Shown here one piece after another: positions 1 to 11,300 of a stretch of 64,000 nt of DNA (the first letter of the stretch is position 1; every line of letters starts with the position of its first letter). The notes beneath the pieces are model-generated. The model saw only the letters and a program-made list of their open reading frames with translations, was not told the DNA's origin and did not search any database. The translations under genes and the position numbers were made by a program. Origin of the DNA: Sipunculus nudus (Eukaryota > Annelida > Sipuncula > Golfingiida > Sipunculidae); contig CM049314.1 in assembly GCA_026874595.1 (NCBI GenBank), positions 54,233,812-54,297,811 on the forward strand, in the 5' to 3' direction.

Positions 1-332
1 TAAGGCTGCCATCTGCCGGTGATATACAAAACTAATGCACGGCTTGAGATCAAGCAAGCGCATTCCAAATCCAATTAAATTTTCATACATCACATTTGCC
101 TATAGGAAATTTATTAATATAGATTATGCATGAACTGAGCCCATTCCCAAAACATTTTTGGCTTTCATTACTACCCGACAGAACAGAACAAAACAATTCT
201 GTACACATTATTAAGCTTAGCAGTGACGTCATCCACAGGACTACCCCTCCATCCCCCCCCCCCCCCAAGTGACAAACTATTACAAATCCAAACAAATGCG
301 AAGTATTACTGAAATTGAAACAGACTTTATTT
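1..332. other. Non-coding stretch, no gene seen
   Basis: No coding region or recognisable repeat is seen apart from a poly-C run near 252-266. The small open frames are not supported by splice sites or protein similarity. Confidence 0.4.
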
Positions 333-511
333 CAGGGGCGGTCCCAAGATTTATGAAAAGGAGTGGTCTAACCGGGAGGACTAACGACAAAACCTAGGAA
401 AAGGTCCCAGGTCTGAGAAAGGGGTCCAGGCCGCAAATATTGGTTTGAAACCCTTAAAATAATGTTTCGACGGCTGAAAAGGGGTGGGGGGATGCTCCGG
501 ATCCGCTTCTG
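333..511. mobile_element. Short TIR transposon (hAT-like MITE), copy 1
   Basis: This 179-bp element starts CAGGGGCGGTCCC and ends GGATCCGCTTCTG, forming an imperfect terminal inverted repeat. It is flanked by a 5-bp direct repeat TATTT (328-332 and 512-516). Two more copies occur at 24916-25128 and 34715-34933, sharing the ends and internal G-rich blocks (AAAAGG..GGTCC). CAG...CTG ends suit hAT-type elements, and 5-bp duplications are reported for a hAT subgroup, so the superfamily is an inference. There is no coding capacity, so it is non-autonomous. Confidence 0.8.
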
Positions 512-516
512 TATTT

Positions 517-1084
517 TATTTCTCAATATGTTGCTATGTAACATTTACAGGTTTAATTATACTGCATGGTCTGTATTACACATTAGCTGTGTGTAAGGAT
601 AACGGGTCTGTATTGTTTATTTTTAGAATAAAACAGGGTTGGATGGCAGAATTTGTTTATCAAGTTCTCCTATACTTTTATTTGGTTTAATTAAATAAAG
701 TCCACAGCGAGTTAACTAGTTCTTGCTGCAAAATCATGTCATGTCAAACCAAGGTGAAGATATGGTAGTCCGAGACCACAAACCACCTCATCAAACGTTG
801 CTGTGATCTCAGGTAACCTTCAGAACTGCAGTTTTCCCGAAAGAAATATTGTTATTTTCATTTTCAGCAGAAACTTACTTACTTTGAACTCTTTCAAATT
901 AAATAAAATGAGAGAGTTTCGATAAAATTTCGTTTTGCTATAATATATTTTAACTGTTTAGAAAACCAGTCTTTTATTTTCATATTGTCAACTGTTCATT
1001 TTATTTTTTTATAAAAGAACGATAACAATAGTGGAATGTGTAGGAAAAGGCTTAAAACAAGACTTTTCTACAAAGGTGAAACAA
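517..1084. other. Non-coding stretch, no gene seen
   Basis: AT-rich sequence with no supported coding exon or repeat recognised. Confidence 0.4.
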
Positions 1085-1087
1085 TTA

Positions 1088-1426
1088 GGCCAAAATAAAA
1101 AAAAAAGGTATGGTTCTCAGGCACTTTTTTCCAGAAATCAATGCGGGCGGGCGTTTTTTTAATTTTCATTTTTTTGGTATGTTTTGATACAAAAGTCAAA
1201 TTATAAGGGAAAAGCATGATAATAACATATTTATTTGGCTAAATAAGTAAAAGCACCACATTATAAAGGAAATTGTATGATTTTATCTTCTTGAAAGAAA
1301 TGTCCGAGCGGCTGAAGCTCAAAATTGATATGTTTCTATTGAAAATCAAAATAAAAATTTTTGATGCGGGGGTTTAAAATTGATGCGGGCGGTACCTGAG
1401 AACCATACCTTTAATTTTTTTTGGCC
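1088..1426. mobile_element. Harbinger-like MITE, copy 1
   Basis: Ends are inverted: GGCCAAAATAAAA..GGTATGGTTCTCAGGCAC on the left and its near reverse complement on the right. The flanking 3-bp repeat is TTA (1085-1087 and 1427-1429). A 3-bp TWA target duplication is typical of PIF/Harbinger elements. The 339-bp body has no coding capacity. A second copy is at 37791-38075 with TAA flanks, and a more decayed third lies near 55681-56020. Confidence 0.82.
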
Positions 1427-1835
1427 TTATCATCCTAAAATAGTAGTACTTACGTCGATGCTCGCCCTTGCGGATGTAAGCGTTTGTTGTTAGACATTCC
1501 TGTACTAAAGTAGTGATATCCCTAACATTTCAGAGGATAAAGCTTCCTTGATGATGAAATATGTTCAAAAATATGTAAATTACCCATCTAGACCCGGAAC
1601 AACACAAAAAATTTTATGTCTCAAGGGCTTGAACAATTTCATAAAATGCATTCTTGGTTCAGCGGGTTTAAATTTCGCGATATTCGCGAGCGGAGCAATA
1701 TGCATGGCGATAAAAAAAACGTTCGTGAGTATGACTACACAGCTAGGTGTTCACTGATCAGTTTTTTACATGACAGTATAAATAATAATAACAATATAAT
1801 AATAATATAGATCAAGACAAGCGAGTGATATTATA

Positions 1836-1899
<64 letters not shown>

Positions 1900-2234
1900 G
1901 CAGTAATAATATAATAATAATATAGATCAAGACAAGCGAGTAATATTATAAATAACAATATTAATATTAATAATAATAATTATAATTTAGGTTTTTGTAT
2001 GTAGAACATTATATCTTTTATATTATATATCGATAATGAACACGTTTGTCTACTAGTTCGGGGTTCCTTTGGGCCCTAGTCAAATTGATCAGATTTAATA
2101 ACTCGTATATTAAATGATAAAATAATGAGTATTTAGGTTGAGGTTAATCCATGAAAACATCGTAAATATTCAACCCTCGCCAAACAGTAACAATTTTAAA
2201 TCGTGAAAGTTTAACCCCGCGAATATGAAGGAAA

Positions 2235-2235
<1 letters not shown>
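1427..2235. other. Non-coding stretch with AAT microsatellite
   Basis: No gene recognised. A roughly 40-bp phrase (ATAATATAGATCAAGACAAG...) occurs twice, near 1797 and 1918, on either side of an (AAT)n tract at about 1836-1898. This suggests duplication by slippage or unequal exchange around the microsatellite. Confidence 0.55.

Positions 2236-2238
<3 letters not shown>

Positions 2239-2311
<73 letters not shown>
2239..2311. repeat. (TA)n microsatellite
   Basis: Uninterrupted TA dinucleotide run of about 70 bp. Confidence 0.95.
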
Positions 2312-2312
<1 letters not shown>

Positions 2313-2811
2313 TTTAGCTACACCGCAGACGCATGAACTGAGATGTTTTATCCTGGTTCGCTCCTGTTATTATGGTTTTCACACCTGACTGCTCACCATA
2401 ACACAACGCAAGAGTTCAAGTGTCTGGCACATAATGTATAGGAATGACTGTGCAAGTGCAGTAACCTATAAAGTATTGTGTATCAGATTTACGTCAGCAC
2501 TTGAGCCTGCTTTTCAGAGGAAATAACGGAGGAAATTCTGTCAGTTTGATATGATATAATGCATTCTTGCTATTAGTTCTGTTTAGTATATCCACTTCTG
2601 ACATTTATGTCACCATTCTATTCATATCACTAACAGATAATTATGACATTATGAAATCACACGAGAAACTAATACATGTACATTCTACATTTACGCTTAA
2701 GTTAAAGCATTTAAACATAGATTGGACTTAAATAAAGGGGACATTATGAACTACAAATAGGATTAAAGGCTGTTTTAACACACTACATAACACACTACAC
2801 AATAATAAATA

Positions 2812-2816
<5 letters not shown>

Positions 2817-2862
<46 letters not shown>
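2817..2862. repeat. (TA)n microsatellite
   Basis: Uninterrupted TA run. The minus-strand open frame reading Tyr-Ile repeats across it is an artefact. Confidence 0.95.
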
Positions 2863-2869
<7 letters not shown>

Positions 2870-3027
2870 GCATTATATGATATATTTATACATATTTTAT
2901 GTATACTCAAAAATCATTATAAAAAATAAGTAAAATAAAGCTGTCTGGTTTTATCTGAGACTGGAAAACATATTTAATTGTCTCATCCATTCAGCTTGGA
3001 GTTAAAATAAAGAGGATATAAAGAGAG

Positions 3028-3260
3028 TTTAGGGCCTGGACAGCTGATTGGTGGAACGCTCTGCCCTCTCCGCTGGCGACCCGGTTTCGATTCCCGACGT
3101 GGCCTTGCAATTGGGTTGTAGTGGCCCGTCCAAGTTCGGATGTTTTTTCCAGGTCCTCCTGTTTCCTCCATCCGGTTATACTACCGCGCGCCGTCATTCT
3201 AACCATGGACAGTGCCTCGTATTTGTTATTATAATTAGTTTACAATCCATGTAAAATAAA
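3028..3260 (+). mobile_element. tRNA-derived SINE, copy 1
   Basis: The 5' part resembles a tRNA head, with a B-box-like GGTTTCGATTCC near 3082 preceded by GCTGGCGACCC. A conserved body follows: GGGTTGTAGTGGCCCGTCCA, then TTTTCCAGGTCC and GTTTCCTCC. The 3' end is A/T-rich. The same body is found at 41540-41690 (+) and 46684-46815 (-), which supports a dispersed family. It resembles core-domain SINEs widespread in marine invertebrates (possibly the Meta-SINE group), but the family assignment is from memory. Confidence 0.7.
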
Positions 3261-3466
3261 CTAGACGTGGTCGGACAATGGTCCTCAGAGGGCCCCGCAT
3301 TTCCACTTGTGGTAGCTAGTTTACATATGAATAAAAAGTTTAGTTTATAGTTTCAAAATCTGACAAACAGAAACGGGTTTTTATCAATATGCATGAGGGG
3401 GAAAATGCTACTGGTACAAATCATATTTTAGAAGAAATGTCTGAAATAATGTCTGCAATACAAAAG

Positions 3467-3884
3467 TTCCGATTGTGGTCTGGCCGCCATGTTGGACTTT
3501 TAGCAGGTGTGTTATTTGACGGAGAGGGAGCCCTCATAGGTATCAATCATCCCTGTGAGCTTGAGAAAGATCAAGCATGTTGTTGTTGCGATATCGCGCG
3601 CGAAAGAAAATCTACAATTTTGCCGTGGTGGCCGTATTGGATTTCTGACAGGTCTGTAATTCGACAGGTCTGAAGCCCTCATAGATACCCGTCGTCCCTG
3701 TGGATTTGTGAAAGAAGAAGCATGTTTTTTTGGTGAGATGGAAAACACCGATTGTGCTGAGGCGGCAATATTGGAATTCCGACAGTTTTGTAATTCGAAA
3801 GGTTTGAAGCCCACATAAATACCAGTAACCTTTGTGAATTTGAGAAAGCTCAAGCATGTTTTTGTTGAGATATCAGAAGAACGG
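3467..3884. repeat. Three-unit tandem repeat, about 135-146 bp
   Basis: Three diverged units begin near 3467, 3613 and 3750. Each holds GCCGCCATGTTGG-like text, GGTCTGTAATTCGA, AAGCCCTCATA.ATACC and GAGAAAG.TCAAGCATGTT in the same order. Downstream (3890-3980) is a GACGGA/GACAGACGGACTG stretch and GGTGATCACTATAGGGCACCG, which looks like the end of a dispersed transposable element. Open frames here are not conserved between units, so it is treated as non-coding. Confidence 0.7.
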
Positions 3885-3979
3885 AAAGACGGATTGACGA
3901 CACGACGAAAGTACGGAAGGACAGACGGACTGACACGGTGATCACTATAGGGCACCGCTGTCAAGCGGGGCCCTTATAT

Positions 3980-4522
3980 GTTTATACATGTATTAAGACA
4001 TAAAGACGCGTAAACGGCTAGATAAACGGCTTGTCAGGGGGGAATACAGAATGTCATAAGGGTGGAGGCTCAAAACCCTGGGCACAATACTTTCGCATGC
4101 TTTAATATGTATGGGGAGGAACGGCATGAGCCGCATGAGCATGATATTTCAAGTCACATTACACTTTACACATGGATGGAGCACGAATCAACATTGACAT
4201 TCGTGATTCGTGTATTTGAACATACCCGGAACACTATCATAGCCCCCGGGGCCTTGAGCTTTATATTACGGAATGTTGTTATAATCTTAAATTGACTGTA
4301 CAGCTAGCTACGCATGTGCAGGGATGCTCTCCACTCTGTACGATCAGTGTCTTCAGGATTTTATTCAAAGGAGGAACTAGTGACCCACATCTGTTAGAGC
4401 GACTGTTGTTAACAGTGCTGGTATTACTTTAACTGTGGTCTACTAGCTATCGGAACCTACGGGCGTGGTACAGTTATCAGTTTTATCATATTACAAGGAG
4501 ACCCAGCGTGCTTTCTTTTTAG
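3980..4522. other. Region upstream of gene A
   Basis: No clear TATA box or upstream exon is recognised. The polypyrimidine run CTTTCTTTTTAG ending at 4522 is a good splice acceptor, so gene A's first coding exon probably begins at 4523 and the promoter lies with an unrecognised 5' non-coding exon upstream. Confidence 0.4.
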
Positions 4523-4552
4523 TCTACATGAGTTATATTCGGTGTATGCGTT

Positions 4553-5354
4553 ATGTATTTTGTTAATAACATCCGTATAGGCACGGGACACGGTTGTGTT
4601 TTAAAATTTGTTATTATAATTTTCTGCTTTAACCTGCAAATTAGTGGGTCGTCTATAACTGTAAATGGCATCGAGTCAAATAGCACGGAGAGCTCACAGG
4701 AAGACCCGGGGCCCGTTACCGCCATCACAGAAACCACCACTCATTCTCTGAACAAGTCTGTTCATACGGACCTGTCAAAAAAGGCCATTTTAACCGGGGC
4801 CATTGATCTAGTCATTCTCCTGGACATTTCTCAGAGCTTGGACGGAACATATAACACGACACTCAAAGAATGGTTGAAGACCTTTTTTAAACGATACGTC
4901 GTCATGCGGGAAAGTGACACCAGGGTCAGCCTCATAACATTCTATGAGAAAACAAATATCATATTCGAGGGAACAAAATCAAACATAGATGTATGCTCCA
5001 TCGTAAGACGATTAGACAACCTGCAGAAACCAGACCACAATAACGGATTTGGACTGAGGGGAGCTTTAGAAGAGGCAGAAGTTGTTTTCAAAAGGAGTGT
5101 CAGAAGAACTGAGGCAGAAAAGATTTTATTCTTCATTTCTGATGGAGATAAATTTGATGAAGTCGGCCCAGACCACTTGCAAAGGACAGTGACTTTTTCT
5201 CGTGAATTAAAAACCAAAAATATATCTATTTTTGGAATAGGTCAAAAGGGTTTCACGCTGAATGAAACAGCCATCAAGTTGTTCGTCAGTGAACCGGAGG
5301 ATGAATTTTACTCCGTACCAGGAGCGATCGGTGACATCCTTGAGATTATTCCGG
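4553..5354 (+). CDS. Gene A coding exon 1: signal peptide and vWA domain
   Basis: ATG at 4553 is the first in frame and directly precedes the hydrophobic stretch VLKFVIIIFCFNL. The exon carries the complete vWA domain and ends CCGG|GTAAGT, leaving one base (phase 1). Cys148 in DVCSIVRRL matches a Cys at the same place in gene B's domain (SKCQLLDII). Such a Cys also occurs in vWA domains of SVEP1-like extracellular proteins. The upstream AG at 4521-4522 suggests a 30-nt leader in this exon. Confidence 0.9.
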
Positions 5355-5568
5355 GTAAGTGTTATGTTAACAATGAAAATCACGGTTACTGAATAATTAC
5401 TGAATAAGTAAAAAACGCATGCGTGAATGTCCTGTTTCAGCAGAGGCGTGTAATTATTTACTCGATTGTAGAGGAAAGATCCTTGTACTAGAAAATCAAA
5501 AAAGAAAAGAAAAAATATTCTGTTGAGGCAAATGATTGGATACATATCTCTATATCTATATCTATATA

Positions 5569-5632
<64 letters not shown>

Positions 5633-6795
5633 CCAATGATGTGACTGAAAATTGGACAAGGTAAAGGAAATTGTATTTGTAAAATTCTGTTGAAAACCCT
5701 CACTCACACCTTTGCTGGAAGTCGTTTCTCAATACAAAACTCTTTTAGTATAAGGTCTTTTAAAAAAGGACTGTCACACGGCCAGGACTACCTGTCTCTG
5801 CTGTCATATCCCATAATTAAAATTTTGTCACAATCCAAGAAAAAAATTGATATTGCACAAACGCATGCAATCTAAATGTTGTCCATTTCATCAGATCCTT
5901 ATCATTTACGTGAATGCGATTTATCTTAAAACCATTGTAATCAATTATATTTTAATGGCCTATATCTACCCTTTTCATTACACCTAGACCATTGTCATTG
6001 GTATAATATGCCTCAGTGTTTTCCAGGAAATTATTTCTTATTAGTAAGACGTGGGTTCCATTCAAAATATAGGCTAATTTGAATATTTGGCCAGCTTTAA
6101 CCCTTGACCCTCGTCTGCTAATAGGACTTCATATCCCGGTGATTATGAAGACACTAGCAAAATATGGCCTGTTGCTCCTGAAATTTGAATATTCATGTAC
6201 ATTCATAACGATACTTGTGCATGACCTCTCGTGTGACTTAGTGCATGAGTTGTATCAGCTAAGAAGGAAGATTGGAAAGTTGTTTCAAGCCTTATGTAAA
6301 GATAATTTTAGCATTAAGTAGGTTGATGGGCAGTCAAAGTAAGGGAACCATGTTTAAAAATGGCGAAGGTTGGTATAGGTGAGATAGGTGAGGGGGGATG
6401 GGCCCTGCGAAGCTTGTAATATCGCTCACATATACAGTGAATACATTGTGTCAAGTGCATGTTGTTGGACACTAATACAAATATGGATATATAAGTATAT
6501 GCTTCTGTATTTCAGCGAAAACCCCTGTAGAATCAATTAGGTATTGAGTCATGATTCAAGTTTAGATTCAGTCATGAACCTTTTCAGTATACAGGTACTA
6601 TGTAAATATTGCAAATCTGAATCACAGACATGAGCAATAGAGTGAAAAAACAAGGTATGTTAAGCTGGTTCATATTACAGTCCGCCAACCTGTTCTAACT
6701 TGTCCTTAAGAAGTAGTTTACATTGTTAGTCATCTAAAGTGTACATGTCCTAAAAAAAAACCCCGAGCGTAACATTGAATATATCTCTCTCACTC

Positions 6796-6888
<93 letters not shown>

Positions 6889-6961
6889 TATATATTACAT
6901 TCAGTGTAATTTAAAGTGATATTAGTACTTAAATGTAATAGGCATACTTTACTAAAAATAC

Positions 6962-7009
<48 letters not shown>

Positions 7010-8309
7010 TCAAGCCCACTTTGTGTCGGTTAATAGAAAATCCCGTTTATTGTCACATAAATTGGAAATCCGAAACCATTTCCTATCTATACAATGGTAA
7101 ATCTGACCGTTTAATATCATGGAATATTGTCATAATCCCGGTTATTGTCATGCTTGGAACCCTTGGCAGTGATACCAGTTCGCAGTTAATATCACATCAA
7201 TTGCCGACACGAAGATCAATGAGGCCAAGAGCCTGTAATCGGTCAGGCGTATCAAACTATTTCATCTCCCTCCTGCGCGCCAGGCAAGTGCAGTGATGCA
7301 TGCGGGTCACTCATCGGCACTTAGCTAATTAATGTCTTAAGAAACCACGTTAATCCAGATCATTGCGTGTCTTCGTGCGTTAACAAGGGCGATGTTTCCG
7401 ATCACATGCCATACATAATGAACTCCTGACCTCCGCAAGGCCTCAGTTTACGCCTTGGGGACGTTTCGCCGAGATGATATGAAGCAAGAGCTGTTATCGG
7501 TGTTTACGGCTGGAAATCCCCTTTAAGGTTCCACGAAAAGCAGCACTGGAAGCGATTTCCAATCAAAAACCTCAATCGCCGTGAAACTTGACAATAGTTT
7601 GACGATGCCCGGTGCCCGAATATCCAGTCCTATTATAAAGAAGACCATGAAAGTTTCGGGAATAAATAAAACATCCGGAAAATACGATGCAAGAGTCGGG
7701 AAAGTGCGAGAATTATCTAGTAAAATAGTTTGCATACGCATAACGTTATAACTGTGCCGCATATTTCCAGACAATTGACCTCGCGACCCAGGCGCTACGT
7801 ATCTTTCTGTATTCAAATCGGATTTTGGTCAGTTATTGTTACATGCGACACAAAAATTACAGGTTATAAATTGTCAGGTGCGCATAAACGTAATTTGATA
7901 TGCCGTTATGCAATAAAGACATTAATTAACGTTTCTGTTTCCTTTTAAGTGACGATTTATTTAATATCATTTGAGACATAACGCTTATTCTATGAATAAA
8001 AATGATATCGATGTTGAAGCCCGCATAATATCACATCCCGGTTATTATCATAATATAAGCATATACCACCGACATGACAATAAGCGGGCTTGTATATACT
8101 AGTAGTATATAAGTGCTGAGCGAATCTAACAGTGCTCTATTAGCCTGATGCTAAGAGCTGATACACAGAATTTATCAAGAAAATGTTCAGATACACATTA
8201 ACATGTGTTTTCATGCTGTCGCAATCTTCATATGTGAAATATTGTTAAGGAATGGTTGGTGACATTATGTAATTACGTGCCGAAGCACTCAGCCATGGTC
8301 AGGTGGGAG

Positions 8310-8349
<40 letters not shown>

Positions 8350-11300
8350 TATACACTTCTCTAGCGAGACAGTTCGGTCCGCTTTTATGTCACCCCGTAA
8401 CACACCCCCTCTTAAGAGCGTTCTGCTATCAGAACAAGACTAATTAATCCCAGGAGTCACACTTGGGTGAGCTTAATCCCTGGGCCACAAAGTATGCCGT
8501 TTAGTTTGACGAGCCCCTATTTTGTTACGAGGACAGGGGAAAATACTTGGCCGATCCGGGATTCGATCCCTTAACGGTAGCGCACAAGTCCGGCGTACCA
8601 ACCGCTTCGCTAGCAAAGCAAGCTTCTACTGAAAGCTATGTATAAATTTCTCTGGCCTTTGTAACAGCATAGTCCAATTTTCCTTAGGCCACTTTAAATG
8701 TTCAGCTACCTTCTCAAAGTGTAAGAAATATTTATCTACCTCTTTTTCTTGAAAAGGTGGGACAAGTCTTTGTTTAGTAACATCAACACTGTGAGTTGAG
8801 GCAGCACTTAGACTTTGTTCTAGTTTAAGTCTTTCTAACTCCAGTTGTTTTAACTAAACTTCCCTCTCTTCTCTCTGTTTTTCTAATTCTAACTGTTTTA
8901 ACCTTTCATGTTCTTCCTTCTCTAACTGTTTTAATGCTAGCTCGTGTTACATTTCCAACTTTTTAAATTCTAATTGCATAGCAAGGCTGTCATTTTTAGA
9001 TGTTTCATCCTCACTCTCTTCAATTAAACCTTTGCTAACTAGATCTTGCATGATTTTAGCAATGACATCAGGCTTTCTCAAAGCTTTTTTGCACACTTAG
9101 CCTCCCAAACGCAACAACTGTTCCTTTGTCAACTGTTCAAGTTTATTAGGGTCGGGATCGTCAACAAATGTCTCATGTTTGAAATCGGCCTTGTTAAGAT
9201 GTTAAAACAATAACAAAAAAACACTGAGATAAATCCTGTAAAAGATCAAGGCCTGATAAATTTTCAAAACTATTAAGCATCCCGGACGAGCCCCCATTTT
9301 GTTACGAAGACAAATTTCTAAGGGGAAAATTCAGGGCCGATCCGGGATTCGAACCCATATCGGTGCGCCAAGTCCGGGGTACCAACCGCTTCGCTAGAAA
9401 AGCAAGCTTCTCTAGCGAGACAGTTCGGTCCGCTTTTACACACAGGGTTTGAGTAATGAAAGACAGTTAATGTATATTGTTAAACTATAAAACGCAATAA
9501 TAACAGTAACTGATAAATTCTGATAAATTCTGGATCTGTTATATAACAATTGGTGTTATTTAATGCAATCAAATAAACCTATTATTATGGGAGTCCTTTT
9601 TACATTTTCTGTAACCATCTCGATGTAATACATTTTTTATGATAAAACCAGGGAAAAGAAATACAAAAAAAAAATGAATATAGATTTCGGAGTGTTCGTA
9701 TTGGAAAAGGAAGCCCAGACCGCAGTAGTATATACACAACACATATCTAATACAATAACCATGCCTTAAATTACAAGATTTTATGTAAGGGACGTGGGTC
9801 ATCTACCGGCCATACACGAGGCGACATGTCACGCGACAAGTCGCATAACACGCTTGTTCCGCGACAAGTCGCACCGTGTATGGGGGTTAGTCGCACGTTT
9901 TCATGGGTTGCGCGACATGTCGCAGAAGACGGAACTTGTCGCGCGACATCAGGCCTAGTGTCTGGGAAAAGCAAAAGAATATATAACGATTGATCATGTT
10001 GTCCTGTGATAATGTGACCGTCCATGGTTTCACCGGGTCTGATTAGGGTGCTATGTGTTTGTGCGGTCAACAGGAAACTCAGAAGAAGCTGTGTAGCTAT
10101 CCCAGAATACCTATACCTATTTTTCTTATATATCTATATTAATAAAGAGAAACAAGACGGAATATGTCCTAAGCAGAATACATATTTCATCATACGCACA
10201 TATATTGATTAATACAATGTGAACATATCAAATAATGGTTGAATCCTGGAAATTATGTTTGATAAATGTAGTTTTAATCATAGTTTTGCAGGACATGTTG
10301 CAGAACATGTCGCTGCGTGTATGGACTGTTCATGTTGAGCGACATGTCGAAGAACATTCGTGCGTTACACAATGAGTGTATTTGATTCACATCGTGTAGA
10401 CCACGTGACGGTTTTTCTTTTTTTATAGACTCCGGCACGGATGACGTCAGAGCCCTGGATGAGGCGTGTAATAACAGCTGTCCGGGGCGATGTCGGTGTG
10501 ACGTCAGCGAGCAGGAAGTAGAATGTGACGATGACGACATCACCAGAAAACCAGGTAATTATGAGCTCAACTCAGCTCAGATGAGAGAAGATAAAATACG
10601 ATATGATTTTCTTCCATTTCAAGGAATGTATGGGCGACTCGCAGTTTACATGCGATATTGCATGTGAAATGATATCATAACGGTACATTTGTTATAAAAT
10701 AAATTTGTACACAGACAAATGACATAAGTAAATAATAATTAGTAATACATAAATAGAATAAAATAAAAAAAATAGCACAGTACGCAGGCATGTATTCTCA
10801 TCTGGCATAAAACTTGCAGCTCTAAGTGTAAAGACCTGAATTCCGAACGGATAATAACTAAGGAATAAGTTCTTCTTTTTTTCGTGGGGACCTATATTCA
10901 CCAAACTATCATTTAAAAAACTGCAATGGCCAACAAAAGGAGAATTAACCATATTTATATTCTTATCTGTGATTTGCTGATTGCTGCATTTGTTGTCTAT
11001 CGTTTTAAGATTACAATTTTAACAAAATTTGGATTACATTTTAATTTTTAAAAATTGAAATGTGTAAATCAGGGTCAAAATTAACACAAAGTCAGCTGTT
11101 TCCGATTTCCGATGATTGATGATTGGTTGAACATTATGCGCAGACGTTAATTTTCTTTGTCAACAATAATTGTTACTACCAACAAAATAAAGCTTTTGGT
11201 CACATTTTATATTCAGTATTTGTGATATGTAAATTAGGGCCGCCATTGATATAAATTGTTCTTGTTGTCTCTTATCTCAAGAACTATCCATGGTTACTGG

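Larger units (their letters stand above)
5355..7006. other. Gene A intron 1, left part
   Basis: No exon recognised. It contains a (CT)n/(TA)n compound microsatellite at about 5572-5628 and another at 6784-6890, plus (TA)n at 6964-7006. Confidence 0.6.

Noticed and set aside
2728..2910. Open frames of repeated Tyr-Ile or Arg-Glu (also at 5488, 6916, 31999, 50911, 57900)
   Set aside because: They are translations of (TA)n, (CT)n and (GA)n microsatellites.
3389..3964. Two overlapping frames (94 and 150 codons) as a gene
   Set aside because: They run through three units of a tandem repeat with no consistent frame conservation and no recognised domain.
9334..9420. A true tRNA gene inside the short LTR
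   Set aside because: The A- and B-box-like motifs are present but the anticodon arm and acceptor stem do not pair properly, and the LTR ends, primer site and copies show it is part of a retroelement.
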